The notes below the pieces were generated by a model. It searched no databases. It was not told the DNA's origin and saw only the letters and a program-made list of their open reading frames with translations. Below, piece by piece: positions 9,038 to 16,189 of a stretch of DNA of 64,000 nt. This DNA comes from Sphingosinicella sp041621755 (GTDB taxonomy: Bacteria > Pseudomonadota > Alphaproteobacteria > Sphingomonadales > Sphingomonadaceae). The stretch spans positions 11,180 to 75,179 of the forward strand of contig JBFKAE010000001.1 of the NCBI GenBank assembly GCA_041621755.1, given 5' to 3'. How positions within the stretch are numbered: the stretch's first letter is position 1; each line of letters begins with the position of its first letter. Made by a program: the position numbers and the translations under genes.

Positions 9038-9202
9038 ATGTCACTCACCATCGCACAGCGTCACGCCTGGAGCCTTGCCCGCACATTGATGGTCTGCGTC
9101 ACCCTGTTCCACGCCGGTAACGGCTATGCCGCCATTCCTACCTCAGAATTTGATGGCGAAGCCGACAGCGTGATCCACGAATATGACCCGTTCAATCCCT
9201 GA
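9038..9202 (+). CDS. Small putative exported protein (54 aa)
   Basis: Short frame with a CAGGAG ribosome site 7 nt before its ATG. Residues 1-32 look like a Sec signal peptide: a charged start (QRHAWSLAR), a hydrophobic core (TLMVCVTLF), and a likely cleavage site in GYAA|IP. The mature part would be about 22 acidic residues ending DPFNP. No family recognised. It lies in the run of small backbone genes between the cargo cassette and DUF736. The signal peptide and ribosome site support a real gene; its function is unknown. Confidence 0.5.
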   Translation: MSLTIAQRHAWSLARTLMVCVTLFHAGNGYAAIPTSEFDGEADSVIHEYDPFNP

Positions 9203-9228
9203 CCGCGTCCAATCGCGCAGCGCGCCAT

Positions 9229-9256
9229 GGCCGGATGCCCATCGGGTATTCCGGCC
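9229..9256 (+). terminator. Hairpin after the small exported protein gene
   Basis: GGCCGGA (9229-9235) pairs perfectly with TCCGGCC (9250-9256), with further GCCC/GGGT pairing inside. It lies 27 nt after the stop codon at 9202. No T-run follows, so it may be a processing or attenuation hairpin rather than a true intrinsic terminator. Confidence 0.35.
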
Positions 9257-9346
9257 AACGCCCATGTCTGCTATGGATTTCATGCACATTGCGCTGCGGT
9301 GGAGGTGGAGAGCGCGTCCCTTGCCCTTGGCTTCAAGGAGGACGCC

Positions 9347-9751
9347 ATGCTGATCGGCTTTGCCCTGATAATTGTCGCAGTATTCCTGTGCTGTGCGCTT
9401 CTATTCCGCCTTTCGATCTACGCTCTGCCGCTGTTCGTGGCCATTCTCGCAGGTTCCGCCACCTACCGCAGTGACAACGGCATACTCGCTGCGCTCGCCG
9501 CCGCAGCCATTGCGGCGATCTTGCTGCTCGTGGCCGCCCAGTTCGCACTGGCGTTCGCCAAATCCGATCTGACGCGAGCAGCGATCGGCGTCGCCTTCGC
9601 CGCGCCCGCTGCCGTCGCGGGCTACCACGCCGTCCATGGCATCGCCGCGGCAACTATGCCGCCAAGCGCATGGCAGCTTGTCGTATCGCTGCTCGGCGCT
9701 GCAATTGTCGCTGCGGCATCATGGGCACAGCTAAGCCGCGCTCGCCTGTAG
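9347..9751 (+). CDS. Small inner-membrane protein, about four helices
   Basis: 134-residue, very hydrophobic, alanine-rich protein beginning MLIGFALIIVAVFLCCALLF. Four likely membrane segments are visible (about residues 2-20, 22-37, 42-62 and a C-terminal pair). The start at 9347 is set by a strong AAGGAGG ribosome site 5 nt upstream; earlier in-frame codons encode an unlikely Cys/His-rich stretch. It sits alone between two hairpins in the backbone. I recognise it only as a type of hypothetical membrane protein carried by sphingomonad conjugative elements; role unknown. Confidence 0.6.
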   Translation: MLIGFALIIVAVFLCCALLFRLSIYALPLFVAILAGSATYRSDNGILAALAAAAIAAILLLVAAQFALAFAKSDLTRAAIGVAFAAPAAVAGYHAVHGIAAATMPPSAWQLVVSLLGAAIVAAASWAQLSRARL

Positions 9752-9773
9752 CTTCGTCATTTTCCAAGCCCCC

Positions 9774-9789
9774 CCCGGCAGGTGCCGGG
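9774..9789 (+). terminator. Hairpin after the membrane protein gene
   Basis: CCCGGCA (9774-9780), loop GG, TGCCGGG (9783-9789), inside a C-run/GCGGG context. Its core sequence matches the core of the strong terminator at 10697-10724. It lies 22 nt after the stop codon at 9751 and probably ends that transcript. Confidence 0.5.
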
Positions 9790-10195
9790 CGGGACTTGCA
9801 CGGTCAGTTCAGCCGTCACGAGGCAGGCGTTGCGGATCAGGTGGCAGGCTCCGCCATCCTCGTTCCGGGCGTGGCGGGTCTGAGCGGTGTCCGGGTTCGA
9901 GCGCGACCGAGAATTCACGGCCTGTATGTGGCTGAGCCATGGTGCGCCGAATGCGTGGATCACGATCAGTCCCGGGCCGGTGTTTTGTCGCTGCGGAGGT
10001 CTGGAGTTGCGGTGACAACCTGCTTGCACACCGTGCGACGATACCTCCCTGTCAATAGTCCGGTCCAGGAATTCCGTGAGGTGCCATGGCTCTTGGTCAA
10101 GTGTGACCCGAGCCCGTTGCCGCCTCTTCGATGGCTTTGGTTGGCAGGGGATGGCTTCGCCGCTTGAACCCTTGCTGCAACGGCGTCTGCGTCGA
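9790..10195. other. Gene-free stretch before the DUF736 leader
   Basis: About 400 nt without a supported gene. A minus-strand open frame crosses it (9757-10296), but it has no ribosome site, an odd Arg/Pro-rich composition and runs through the structured leader, so it is not called. No tRNA, repeat array or promoter pair stands out. Confidence 0.4.
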
Positions 10196-10288
10196 CTTTC
10201 TTCCCCTGGGCGTGCCGCCCATTCCTCGCGGGGCAAGAAAGCCGTCTGGCCGCCGTCCTTCACTCCGTTTCGGCCCTTCGGGTGCAGC
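10196..10288 (+). promoter_or_regulatory. Structured leader element, copy B (upstream of DUF736 gene)
   Basis: Second copy of the element upstream of the DUF2493 gene. Positions 10226-10288 align without gaps to 5095-5157, and the copy ends 76 nt before the ATG at 10365, the same spacing as copy A. The hairpin arms are CTTTCTT-CCCC (10196-10206) and GGGGC-AAGAAAG (10230-10241), with a 23-nt loop. The arm bases differ from copy A on both sides while keeping pairing. Confidence 0.5.
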
Positions 10289-10364
10289 GGGCACAAGCCC
10301 CTGCCTTCAACCAGCCATCGAGGCCGCGATGGGCGCGGGTTCGACCAACTTGAAGGAACTCATC

Positions 10365-10685
10365 ATGGCCAACATCGGAACTTTCACCAAGACCGGCAAC
10401 GAATACAAGGGCGAGATCGTCACCATGTCGGTGCAGCAGAAGAACGTCCGCATCGTCCCCGAAGCCAGCGACAACGAAAACGCACCGTCGCACCGGGTCT
10501 TCGTCGGCCGCGCGGAAATCGGCGCCGCCTGGACCAAGACCTCGAACGAAGGCCGCGACTACCTCTCGGTCAAGCTCGACGATCCCAGCTTCACCGCCCC
10601 GATCTTCGCCAACCTGTTCGATGACGAAGACGGCAAGTCCTACAACCTGATCTGGTCGCGCGCTCGCCGCACCAATGGCGACTGA
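10365..10685 (+). CDS. DUF736 protein
   Basis: 106-residue DUF736 protein, a family found almost only on alphaproteobacterial conjugative elements. It shows the family pattern: NIGTFTKTGNEYKGEI, the NENAPSHRVF segment, EIGAAWTKTS, LSVKLDDPSFTAPIFANLF, then YNLIWSR. The biochemical function is unknown. The ATG at 10365 has GAAGGA upstream at the same distance as in the DUF2493 gene. It is probably a single-gene transcript, controlled by the leader element and ended by the strong terminator 11 nt after its stop. A second, shorter-leader DUF736 gene lies at 14946. Confidence 0.9.
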   Translation: MANIGTFTKTGNEYKGEIVTMSVQQKNVRIVPEASDNENAPSHRVFVGRAEIGAAWTKTSNEGRDYLSVKLDDPSFTAPIFANLFDDEDGKSYNLIWSRARRTNGD

Positions 10686-10696
10686 CCGCCACGCCA

Positions 10697-10727
10697 GCCC
10701 CGCCCGGCACCTGCCGGGCGGGGCTTT
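10697..10727 (+). terminator. Strong rho-independent-type terminator
   Basis: A perfect 13-bp stem, GCCCCGCCCGGCA (10697-10709) with TGCCGGGCGGGGC (10712-10724), a 2-nt loop and a short TTT tail. It lies between two convergent genes (DUF736 ending 10685, XRE ending 10735) and probably serves both directions. Confidence 0.8.
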
Positions 10728-10734
10728 GGCCTGT

Positions 10735-10962
10735 TCAAGTCTCACTTCCGGCAGGCGGATCAGCCAGCAGGTCCGCCGGCTTCACCTCGAGCGCTTGGGC
10801 GGCTTCGTGCACGGACAGCAAAGTCGCGTTCTGCTCGCCGCGCTCGATCAGGCTGACGTAAGCACGATCGACGCCCATTCGCTCCGCCACCGCTTCCTGG
10901 CTGAGCCCTGCGGAAAGGCGGTAGTGGCGAACATTGGCGCCGAAAAGCTTGCGGATATCCAT
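10735..10962 (-). CDS. XRE-family transcriptional regulator
   Basis: 75-residue protein that is almost entirely a lambda-repressor-like helix-turn-helix: NVRHYRLSAGLSQEAVAERMGVDRAYVSLIERGEQN, then the fourth and fifth helices. Small single-domain repressors of this kind are common in the control regions of integrative elements. The upstream region contains the perfect palindrome CGTATTATAATACG (10999-11012) overlapping a TATAAT box, a plausible self-control site. It is convergent with DUF736. DNA targets beyond this are unknown. Confidence 0.85.
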   Translation of the reverse strand: MDIRKLFGANVRHYRLSAGLSQEAVAERMGVDRAYVSLIERGEQNATLLSVHEAAQALEVKPADLLADPPAGSET

Positions 10963-10998
10963 CCGTAGCTTAGAAACCGGTCGCGTATCTCCGTGCTA

Positions 10999-11012
10999 CG
11001 TATTATAATACG
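10999..11012. promoter_or_regulatory. Palindromic operator/-10 candidate CGTATTATAATACG
   Basis: A perfect 14-bp palindrome containing TATAAT, 36 nt upstream of the XRE start codon. It could be a -10 box buried in a repressor site. A matching -35 box is not obvious on either strand. Confidence 0.4.
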
Positions 11013-11184
11013 CGGCAAATTGGCTCATCTCGTCACGCTTCGTATCGGACTGTAGTTACTGCTTATACCCGAGCTGGTAGGTCGACCTCCCCTTTGGGGT
11101 ATGAGCCAAGTTTTCACCGAACCGGACCAACTTTCGTGCTAAGTGTAAAACGACGTGAAAAGAGTCGAAACGAAGGCTCGCCCC

Positions 11185-11451
11185 ATGACCACACCACCTA
11201 CTGAGGACAATCCTCCTGCGGACGAAAGCGTCACGGCGTATGATGAGCGCCATTTTGTCACGTATTTACGGGTACTTGATGCTGAAGCAGAGGGGGCCGA
11301 CTGGCGCGAAATCGTAGCGATCGTTTTCGGACTGGACCCTTCGGTCGATCCGGATCGTGCCAGGCGAGTGTACGAAAGTCATCTCAATCGGGCGCGATGG
11401 ATGACCTCTCACGGCTATAGGGATTTGCTGGAGAAGTCCCGCAAAGCGTGA
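11185..11451 (+). CDS. DUF2285-like DNA-binding protein (short)
   Basis: 88-residue protein beginning MTTPPTEDNPP. The core HFVTYLRVLDAEAEGADWREIVAIVFGLDP and the end RARRVYESHLNRARWMTSHGYRDLL match the helical DNA-binding module seen in DUF2285-type regulators of conjugative elements. The ATG at 11185 follows GAAGG; a GTG at 11155 would add ten residues without a good ribosome site. It precedes a longer DUF6499-DUF2285 gene, as usual in this backbone, and is likely a regulator of excision or transfer genes. Confidence 0.7.
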   Translation: MTTPPTEDNPPADESVTAYDERHFVTYLRVLDAEAEGADWREIVAIVFGLDPSVDPDRARRVYESHLNRARWMTSHGYRDLLEKSRKA

Positions 11452-11606
11452 TCCCCTGGCAAATCAATGCGGAAATTTCCCTATTTGAATAGTCCGCTTA
11501 CTTCGAGCCCTGGAATAGCATCCCGCGAACTTGGCTACTTCCGAGTTATCTTTACTGAACAAAGACTTGATGTTCGGCTTGCTCGCCTGTGCTTTGCGAG
11601 GTCCAT

Positions 11607-12381
11607 ATGTCCGGTGGTTCGTCTTGGCGGTCACCTCCGACCGCGGATCAGTATCGACATCACGACTACGCGGATTTCGCGCAGGAGTTCCTGAATCGAA
11701 ATCCGGACTACCGACGTGATCATGCCGAGACCATGTCTCGCATAGCTCTGTCTCCCGAAACTACATGGCAAGAACAGGAGGGCCTCGCCCGGCGATGGGG
11801 CTTGAGCTTTCCCCTCGGATCCAATGGCAAATCCGCGCGAACGCCCAGCTCTGTGGTCGCCGGAGGCGGCACCCGACGTGGTGGTCATCGAAGCCGCGGA
11901 CCTGGATCGGGCAATTCCGCTTCCGCCCGGCTCTGAACCGCTGGTCGAAGCCATTACCGACGAAGAGCATCACCTCGTCATCGCGCACGGCACCGCCCGG
12001 CTGCGCTTGTGCGTGCGCCATGCGCCTCTTCTCCACGTTCCGGCATTCTCGATCCTGTGCGATCCGGTCTGCGCTTTGCGCCTCGCCGCAGCTGCCCGCC
12101 TTCAGCGGGTGACGCGCGGCGGCCGCGTTCCAGCCGGACTGGCCTCACTTCCGACCCGCTATCAACGCAATCGCTATACCCAGCTCCTGGAAATCCATGA
12201 CGCGCTGGAGGCTGGCGCCTCCTCGCGCGATCTCGCCTTCGGCCTGATCTTTCGCGGCCATCGCCCGCTTGCTGGGGCGATATGGAAGGGATCGGGTGAA
12301 CGGCGGCACGTGCTCCGGCTGATCGCCAATGCCCGCCGCCTGATTGCGGTCGGATATCGCAAATTGCTCCTTCACCGCTGA
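11607..12381 (+). pseudogene. DUF6499-DUF2285 regulator, split by an apparent frameshift
   Basis: Two adjacent reading frames together make one known protein type. From the ATG at 11607, the first frame encodes the DUF6499 start (SWRSPPTADQYRHHDYADFAQEF, RNPDYRRDH) and runs to RRWGLSFPL. It then turns into low-complexity nonsense and stops at 11936. The second frame, offset by one base, carries the expected continuation from about 11821: NPRERPALWSPEAAPDVVVIEAA, then the DUF2285 part ending ARRLIAVGYRKLLL at 12381. Homologues are a single protein across this join, so one base gained near 11812-11820 (CCCCTCGGATCC) is the simplest reading. A sequencing error would look the same. Alternatively the second frame could start at its own ATG (11824). 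Probably a regulator of element transfer if intact. Confidence 0.65.
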
Positions 12382-12403
12382 CGCCGATCACCAAGCGGCA
12401 AGG

Positions 12404-12434
12404 GTGACAGAAACGCCGCCACGCATTCTGTCAC
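12404..12434. promoter_or_regulatory. 9-bp inverted repeat (operator or hairpin)
   Basis: GTGACAGAA (12404-12412) and TTCTGTCAC (12426-12434) form a perfect inverted repeat around 13 nt. It lies 22 nt after the DUF2285 stop and 85 nt before the AlpA-like gene. It could end the upstream transcript or bind a dimeric regulator; there is no T-run. Confidence 0.4.
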
Positions 12435-12519
12435 TCCTTCAGTTCGTTCTTGCCACGCCAAAGCTCGCGAACCCCAGCGACAGCCCGCTGCCGCTGCCAT
12501 CTTTCGCCGGAGCCTTGCC

Positions 12520-12792
12520 ATGGATGCCAGACCGACCCCCGTAACCGCCCGCTTCTTGCGGACACCCGACGCTGCCGTGCATCTCGGCCTCTCCGCCCGC
12601 ACCCTCGAAAAGCATCGCTGTTTCGGGACCGGGCCGGTCTACCGGAAACTCGGCGGTCGCATCGTCTACTCGGTTACGGACCTCGACGCTTGGGCCGAAC
12701 AAGGCCTGCGCCGTTCGACCAGCGATCCGGGCAAGGGGATTGTCCACCCTGCCAAGCGGCTTGATGGCTATACCCCGCCGGTCCGGCGCTGA
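12520..12792 (+). CDS. AlpA/excisionase-like helix-turn-helix protein
   Basis: 90-residue protein with a MerR/AlpA-type winged HTH: RFLRTPDAAVHLGLSARTLEKHRCFGTGP followed by the wing YRKLGGRIVYSVTDLDAWAEQG. Such proteins control excision, or the replication gene directly downstream. It ends 10 nt before the repA start, so it is probably co-transcribed and may set RepA levels. The upstream 9-bp inverted repeat is a possible binding site. Confidence 0.8.
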   Translation: MDARPTPVTARFLRTPDAAVHLGLSARTLEKHRCFGTGPVYRKLGGRIVYSVTDLDAWAEQGLRRSTSDPGKGIVHPAKRLDGYTPPVRR

Positions 12793-12802
12793 AGGCTGTT
12801 CC

Positions 12803-13681
12803 ATGCGCCGCCTGCCCAACTTTCCTGCGCCCCTCACGCAGCTTGACCTGTTCGTCAGCGCCGGCGGCGACATCGCCGCCCGCGACGCACAGGATCTGAT
12901 GGCCTGGCCGTTCTTCAGCTTGGCAAAAACGAAGCGGGTGCGGCCGATCGACTTCCGCATGGGCGAGGTCTCGATCCTGGTCGAGGCAACCGCCGAACAC
13001 GGCATGGCGACCATCTGGGACGCCGATGTGCTCATCTGGGTCGCGAGCCAGATCGTCGAGGCCCGCGACATGGGCCGCCCGACCTCGCGGCTGATCGCCG
13101 CGACCCCGCACGAGATCCTCGCCTTCACGCGCCGAGGCACCGGCAAGGCGAGTTATGAACGGTTGAAAGCTGGGCTGGACCGGCTTCAATCGACAACGAT
13201 CGCGACCTCGATCCGCCAGCGCGATGCGCGGCGGCGACACCGCTTCTCCTGGATCAACGAATGGAAAGAGCGCCTCGACGGCTCGGGCCGCGCGCTCGGG
13301 ATCGAGATGATCATCCCCGACTGGTTCTACGAGGGCGTGATCGACCAGGCGCTCGTGCTGACCATCGATCCGGACTATTTCGCGCTGACTGGCGGGCTGG
13401 AGCGCTGGCTTTACCGCCTGGTGCGCAAGCACGGCGGCAAGCAGCGCGGGGGCTGGAGCTTCGACTTCCAGCACCTGCACCTGAAGTCCGGCGCACTCTC
13501 GCCGCCCAAACGCTTCGCGTTCGAGCTGCGCGATATCGTGCGGCGCCAGGCGCTGCCCGGATACCAACTCGCCATCGAACATGCGCTGGGCCGTGAGCGG
13601 CTAAACTTTGTTTCGATCCCTGCCGATCCGTTCGACGCGGCCATGCGGCGCGTCGGCCTGCGCCCTGTGGATATGTCGTGA
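12803..13681 (+). CDS. repA: Replication initiator protein A (RepA)
   Basis: 292-residue protein of the RepA family of alphaproteobacterial plasmids and conjugative elements. Recognisable segments are DLMAWPFFSLAKTKR, DADVLIWVASQI, the TGKASYERLKAGLDRLQSTTI winged-helix region, WINEWKE, and the C-terminal LYRLVRKHGGKQ. It should bind iterons and open the origin; three matching direct repeats lie right after the gene (13689-13752). The ATG at 12803 gives the family's usual N-terminus RRLPNFPAP. The downstream frame overlaps its stop codon (TGATG). As I remember relatives, a parA gene often follows; none is present here. Confidence 0.9.
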   Translation: MRRLPNFPAPLTQLDLFVSAGGDIAARDAQDLMAWPFFSLAKTKRVRPIDFRMGEVSILVEATAEHGMATIWDADVLIWVASQIVEARDMGRPTSRLIAATPHEILAFTRRGTGKASYERLKAGLDRLQSTTIATSIRQRDARRRHRFSWINEWKERLDGSGRALGIEMIIPDWFYEGVIDQALVLTIDPDYFALTGGLERWLYRLVRKHGGKQRGGWSFDFQHLHLKSGALSPPKRFAFELRDIVRRQALPGYQLAIEHALGRERLNFVSIPADPFDAAMRRVGLRPVDMS

Positions 13682-14367
13682 TGCAACACGGACTATCAGG
13701 AACCGCAGGACTCGGACGATCAGGAACCGAAAGTTCGGACTATCGGGAACCGGAATGGCCTTCAAACCCGCAGAAATCTGCGCCGAAATTCGTCCTTAAC
13801 TTAGCTAACAAAGAATCCTTCGGATTCTTGCTAACGGACTCGCGCCTGTGGACGGACAGTGAACCGCCACCACACAGGCTTGCCGAAACGAGGGTATGCG
13901 ATGGGCCTCCGCTGACCCATGTCACGCTCATCTGGCGCGAAGGCGAGCACGAAGACTGGCTCAAATTTGGCAGGCCGATTGCCGAGCGGATCGTCGACCG
14001 CCGTCAGCGCATCGAAAGCTATGCGGCAGGCCAGGTGTTCGGCTTGGTGCGCTGGGCGTCCAATGATTACGGCACCGTCCGCTCGACGCTCGACATCGTC
14101 CGTGCCGTCGCTGGGACGGCCCCTTGCGTTCCGGTGCCCCAAGTCGATCCCGGCGGCGATCTGCTGCTCAGTGTTCATGGCTGGCCGAAGGTTGCCCAAG
14201 TCTTTCGCCTGATCGATACGATCGAAGCGTCAGGCATCGACCCCTGCGATGTCGCGCCCGATCATTGGCGGCACATCCACAACCGGCTTGCCGGGCGCGA
14301 AGTGCCGCGCGGCTACAATCTGGCGCGTCACCGTGCCTGGCTCCAGCGCAAGGCGCTGCTGCCATGA
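13681..14367 (+). CDS. DUF2840 protein (start uncertain)
   Basis: The recognisable DUF2840 domain begins at about 13917 (THVTLIWREGEHEDWLKFGRP) and continues with RIVDRRQRIESYAAGQVFGLVRWASNDYGT, STLDIVRAV and the C-terminal GYNLARHRAWLQRKALLP. DUF2840 proteins accompany TraF and the relaxase on these elements; function unknown. The frame is open back to an ATG overlapping the repA stop (13681), but its first 75 codons cover the iterons and the hairpin and look non-coding, so translation probably starts later. A TTG at 13828 would give 180 residues, close to family length. The end overlaps the TraF start (ATGATG at 14364), so the two are translationally coupled. Confidence 0.75.
   Translation: MQHGLSGTAGLGRSGTESSDYREPEWPSNPQKSAPKFVLNLANKESFGFLLTDSRLWTDSEPPPHRLAETRVCDGPPLTHVTLIWREGEHEDWLKFGRPIAERIVDRRQRIESYAAGQVFGLVRWASNDYGTVRSTLDIVRAVAGTAPCVPVPQVDPGGDLLLSVHGWPKVAQVFRLIDTIEASGIDPCDVAPDHWRHIHNRLAGREVPRGYNLARHRAWLQRKALLP
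13689..13752 (+). repeat. Three 17-bp iterons (candidate oriV)
   Basis: Direct repeats CGGACTATCAGGAACCG (13689-13705), CGGACGATCAGGAACCG (13713-13729) and CGGACTATCGGGAACCG (13736-13752). Copies 2 and 3 each differ from copy 1 by one base. Starts are 24 and 23 bp apart, about two helical turns, as expected for initiator sites on one DNA face. They begin 8 bp after the repA stop. Confidence 0.75.
13811..13829 (+). terminator. Hairpin downstream of the iterons
   Basis: AAGAATCC (13811-13818), loop TTC, GGATTCTT (13822-13829), a perfect 8-bp stem flanked by direct GCTAAC copies. It may end repA transcription or be part of the origin structure. It is much richer in A and T than the flanking genes. 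Confidence 0.5.
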
Positions 14368-14942
14368 TGCGGCGACGATTCATTCTCGCTGGATCCGTCG
14401 CCGCCGCCACACTCGCGACGCTGACCGTGCCGGTCTCGCGTTACGCGGTGTGGAATGTATCGGCGAGCGTGCCGACCGGACTCTACGCCATCCGTGGCAA
14501 GGCAAGCCTGCACGTCGGCGAACGGATCGCCATCGAACCGCCGCCCGAACTGCGCCGACTGCTCGCCGAACGGCATTACCTCCCGACCGGCGTACCTCTG
14601 CTGAAGCGCATTGCCGCTGTGCGCGGCCAGTGCGTTTGCCGCTTCGCGCATGCCATCACGATTGACGGCCAATATGTCGGCGCGGCGCGTGCTCGCGACC
14701 GTCTCGGGCGCCCGCTGCCGCTCTGGTCTGGCTGCCGTGTGCTGCGCACCGGCGAGCTATTCGTGATGAACCCGGCTGCGCTCGACAGCTTCGACGGCCG
14801 CTATTTCGGCGTGCTGCGCATGGCCGATGTGATCGGCCGCGCAACGCCGGTCTGGACCGATGAATCGGGCAAAGGCGACCATCAATGGTTCGCCGATCCC
14901 CTTTCGAACCAAACCTCCAGTTCAACAACCGAAGGAGACTGA
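14364..14942 (+). CDS. traF: TraF-type S26 signal peptidase
   Basis: 192-residue membrane-anchored S26 peptidase. An N-terminal membrane segment (FILAGSVAAATLATLTVP) is followed by the catalytic Ser in SASVPTGLYAI and the general-base Lys in PLLKRIAAV. The substrate-binding part GELFVMNPAALDSFDGRYFG follows. TraF of RP4-like systems trims and cyclises the TrbC pilin, so its partner here is the TrbC at 45859. It overlaps the DUF2840 gene and is 3 nt from the second DUF736 gene. Confidence 0.85.
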   Translation: MMRRRFILAGSVAAATLATLTVPVSRYAVWNVSASVPTGLYAIRGKASLHVGERIAIEPPPELRRLLAERHYLPTGVPLLKRIAAVRGQCVCRFAHAITIDGQYVGAARARDRLGRPLPLWSGCRVLRTGELFVMNPAALDSFDGRYFGVLRMADVIGRATPVWTDESGKGDHQWFADPLSNQTSSSTTEGD

Positions 14943-14945
14943 ACG

Positions 14946-15275
14946 ATGAAGATTGGATATTTTGTGACCGCAGACGGCGGCTTTTCCGGACACATTACAA
15001 CGCTGACGCTCGACATTGGCGTGGTGCTGCTTCCCACCGAACCGTCCAACAACGAGAACGCACCCGATTACCGGGTGATTGCCGGCGACGGCGACGAGGC
15101 GCGCGAAATCGGTGCAGGTTGGAAGTGCACCGGCGAGAAGGCCGGCCACTATGTCGCGCTCCAGATCGACGACCCGGCATTCGTCCAGCCGCTGCGGGCC
15201 AACCTGTTTCACGACAACGGCACCGGCCACGTCCTGGTCTGGTCGCGCCCGTCCCGGCACGACAAGGCGGATTGA
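14946..15275 (+). CDS. DUF736 protein, second copy
   Basis: 109-residue DUF736 protein: MKIGYFVTADGGFSGHI, NNENAPDYRVI, EIGAGWKCT, VALQIDDPAFVQPLRANLF, VLVWSR. It is clearly divergent from the copy at 10365, so this is an old duplication or separate acquisition. Unlike that copy it has no structured leader and is embedded in the traF-transglycosylase run, with AAGGAG ahead of its ATG. Function unknown. Confidence 0.9.
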   Translation: MKIGYFVTADGGFSGHITTLTLDIGVVLLPTEPSNNENAPDYRVIAGDGDEAREIGAGWKCTGEKAGHYVALQIDDPAFVQPLRANLFHDNGTGHVLVWSRPSRHDKAD

Positions 15276-15279
15276 GCCG

Positions 15280-15981
15280 ATGCGCTGGAATCGCTCGGGC
15301 TTTGCCGCGTTTCTCGCAGCTGCCCTGTTCGGGTGTGCGCCTGCCTGCGGGCAGGCCGCTGCCGAACAGGCGCAGCCGCGCGCCATCGACATTGCTGCGC
15401 ATCTCGCCGAGGCATCGCAGCGCTTCGGCATCCCTGAGAACTGGATTTACGCCGTGATGCGCACCGAAAGCGCGGGCCGGATTGGCGCGGTTTCATCGGC
15501 GGGAGCGATGGGCCTGATGCAACTGATGCCCAGAACCTGGGCGCGCCAGCGCGCCCGATTCGGACTGGGTGCTGACCCGTTCGACCCGCGCGACAACATC
15601 ATGGCTGGCACATCCTACCTTCGCGAGCTTTACGACAGTTACGGCGCCCCTGGCTTCCTTGCTGCCTACAATGCAGGCAGCGGACGGTACGAAGACTGGC
15701 GCGATCGCGGTCGTCCGCTTCCTGCGGAAACCCGCGCCTATGTCGCCAAAATCGCACCGATGTTGCAACCGGGCAGCGCGGCAACAGTCGTCGCCAGCAC
15801 ATCGTCCGTGCAGCCGGTTCGACTATCCTGGACACAGGGCCAGCTTTTCGCAGTGCGCGGGTCTGAACAGGCAGATGCATCCGGCAGCTTCGCCGCCGCC
15901 GCGCCGCCGACCTCTATTCCTGCTTCGTCCAGTCCCCTGAACGGCCTCTTCGCGCCCGTTTCGGGGAGCCGTTCGCAGTGA
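15280..15981 (+). CDS. Lytic transglycosylase (VirB1-like)
   Basis: 233-residue exported enzyme. A signal peptide with a possible lipobox-like end (ALFGCAPACGQA) precedes the SLT domain: catalytic Glu in AVMRTESAGRIGAVSSAGAMGLMQLMP, then DPRDNIMAGTSYLRELYD and FLAAYNAGSGRYEDW. The low-complexity C-terminal tail is rich in Ser, Pro and Ala. It opens peptidoglycan locally for the conjugation apparatus. The ATG follows the DUF736 stop by 4 nt. Confidence 0.9.
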   Translation: MRWNRSGFAAFLAAALFGCAPACGQAAAEQAQPRAIDIAAHLAEASQRFGIPENWIYAVMRTESAGRIGAVSSAGAMGLMQLMPRTWARQRARFGLGADPFDPRDNIMAGTSYLRELYDSYGAPGFLAAYNAGSGRYEDWRDRGRPLPAETRAYVAKIAPMLQPGSAATVVASTSSVQPVRLSWTQGQLFAVRGSEQADASGSFAAAAPPTSIPASSSPLNGLFAPVSGSRSQ

Positions 15982-16133
15982 TCGCGCATTTGTTCCTCTG
16001 GCGCGTCACGGCGTGGATTAGCGCAGAATTGTGCGGAAGGTGGGTTGCAGGAGGGGAAGTTTCAGGAGGATGGCAAGATAAAAGCAACGGCGTCGGGTGG
16101 GGCGGAGATGGGCAGAATTTCTGGACTTTGAGC

Positions 16134-16162
16134 GACGTCAGCCCACCCCCCCTGACGTCAGC
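16134..16162. repeat. GACGTCAGC direct repeats in the relaxase upstream region
   Basis: GACGTCAGC occurs at 16134-16142 and 16154-16162, 20 bp apart, separated by a C-run; each contains the palindrome GACGTC. They lie 28 nt before the relaxase gene in a 208-nt gap where an oriT or relaxase-regulating site is expected. No nic consensus can be assigned by eye. Confidence 0.35.
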
Positions 16163-16189
16163 ATTCCGCGGAACTGACGCGAATGTGCC

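Noticed and set aside
9757..10296. Minus-strand open frame of 179 codons
   Set aside because: No ribosome site, Arg/Pro-rich unlikely composition, and it runs through the structured leader; treated as non-coding.
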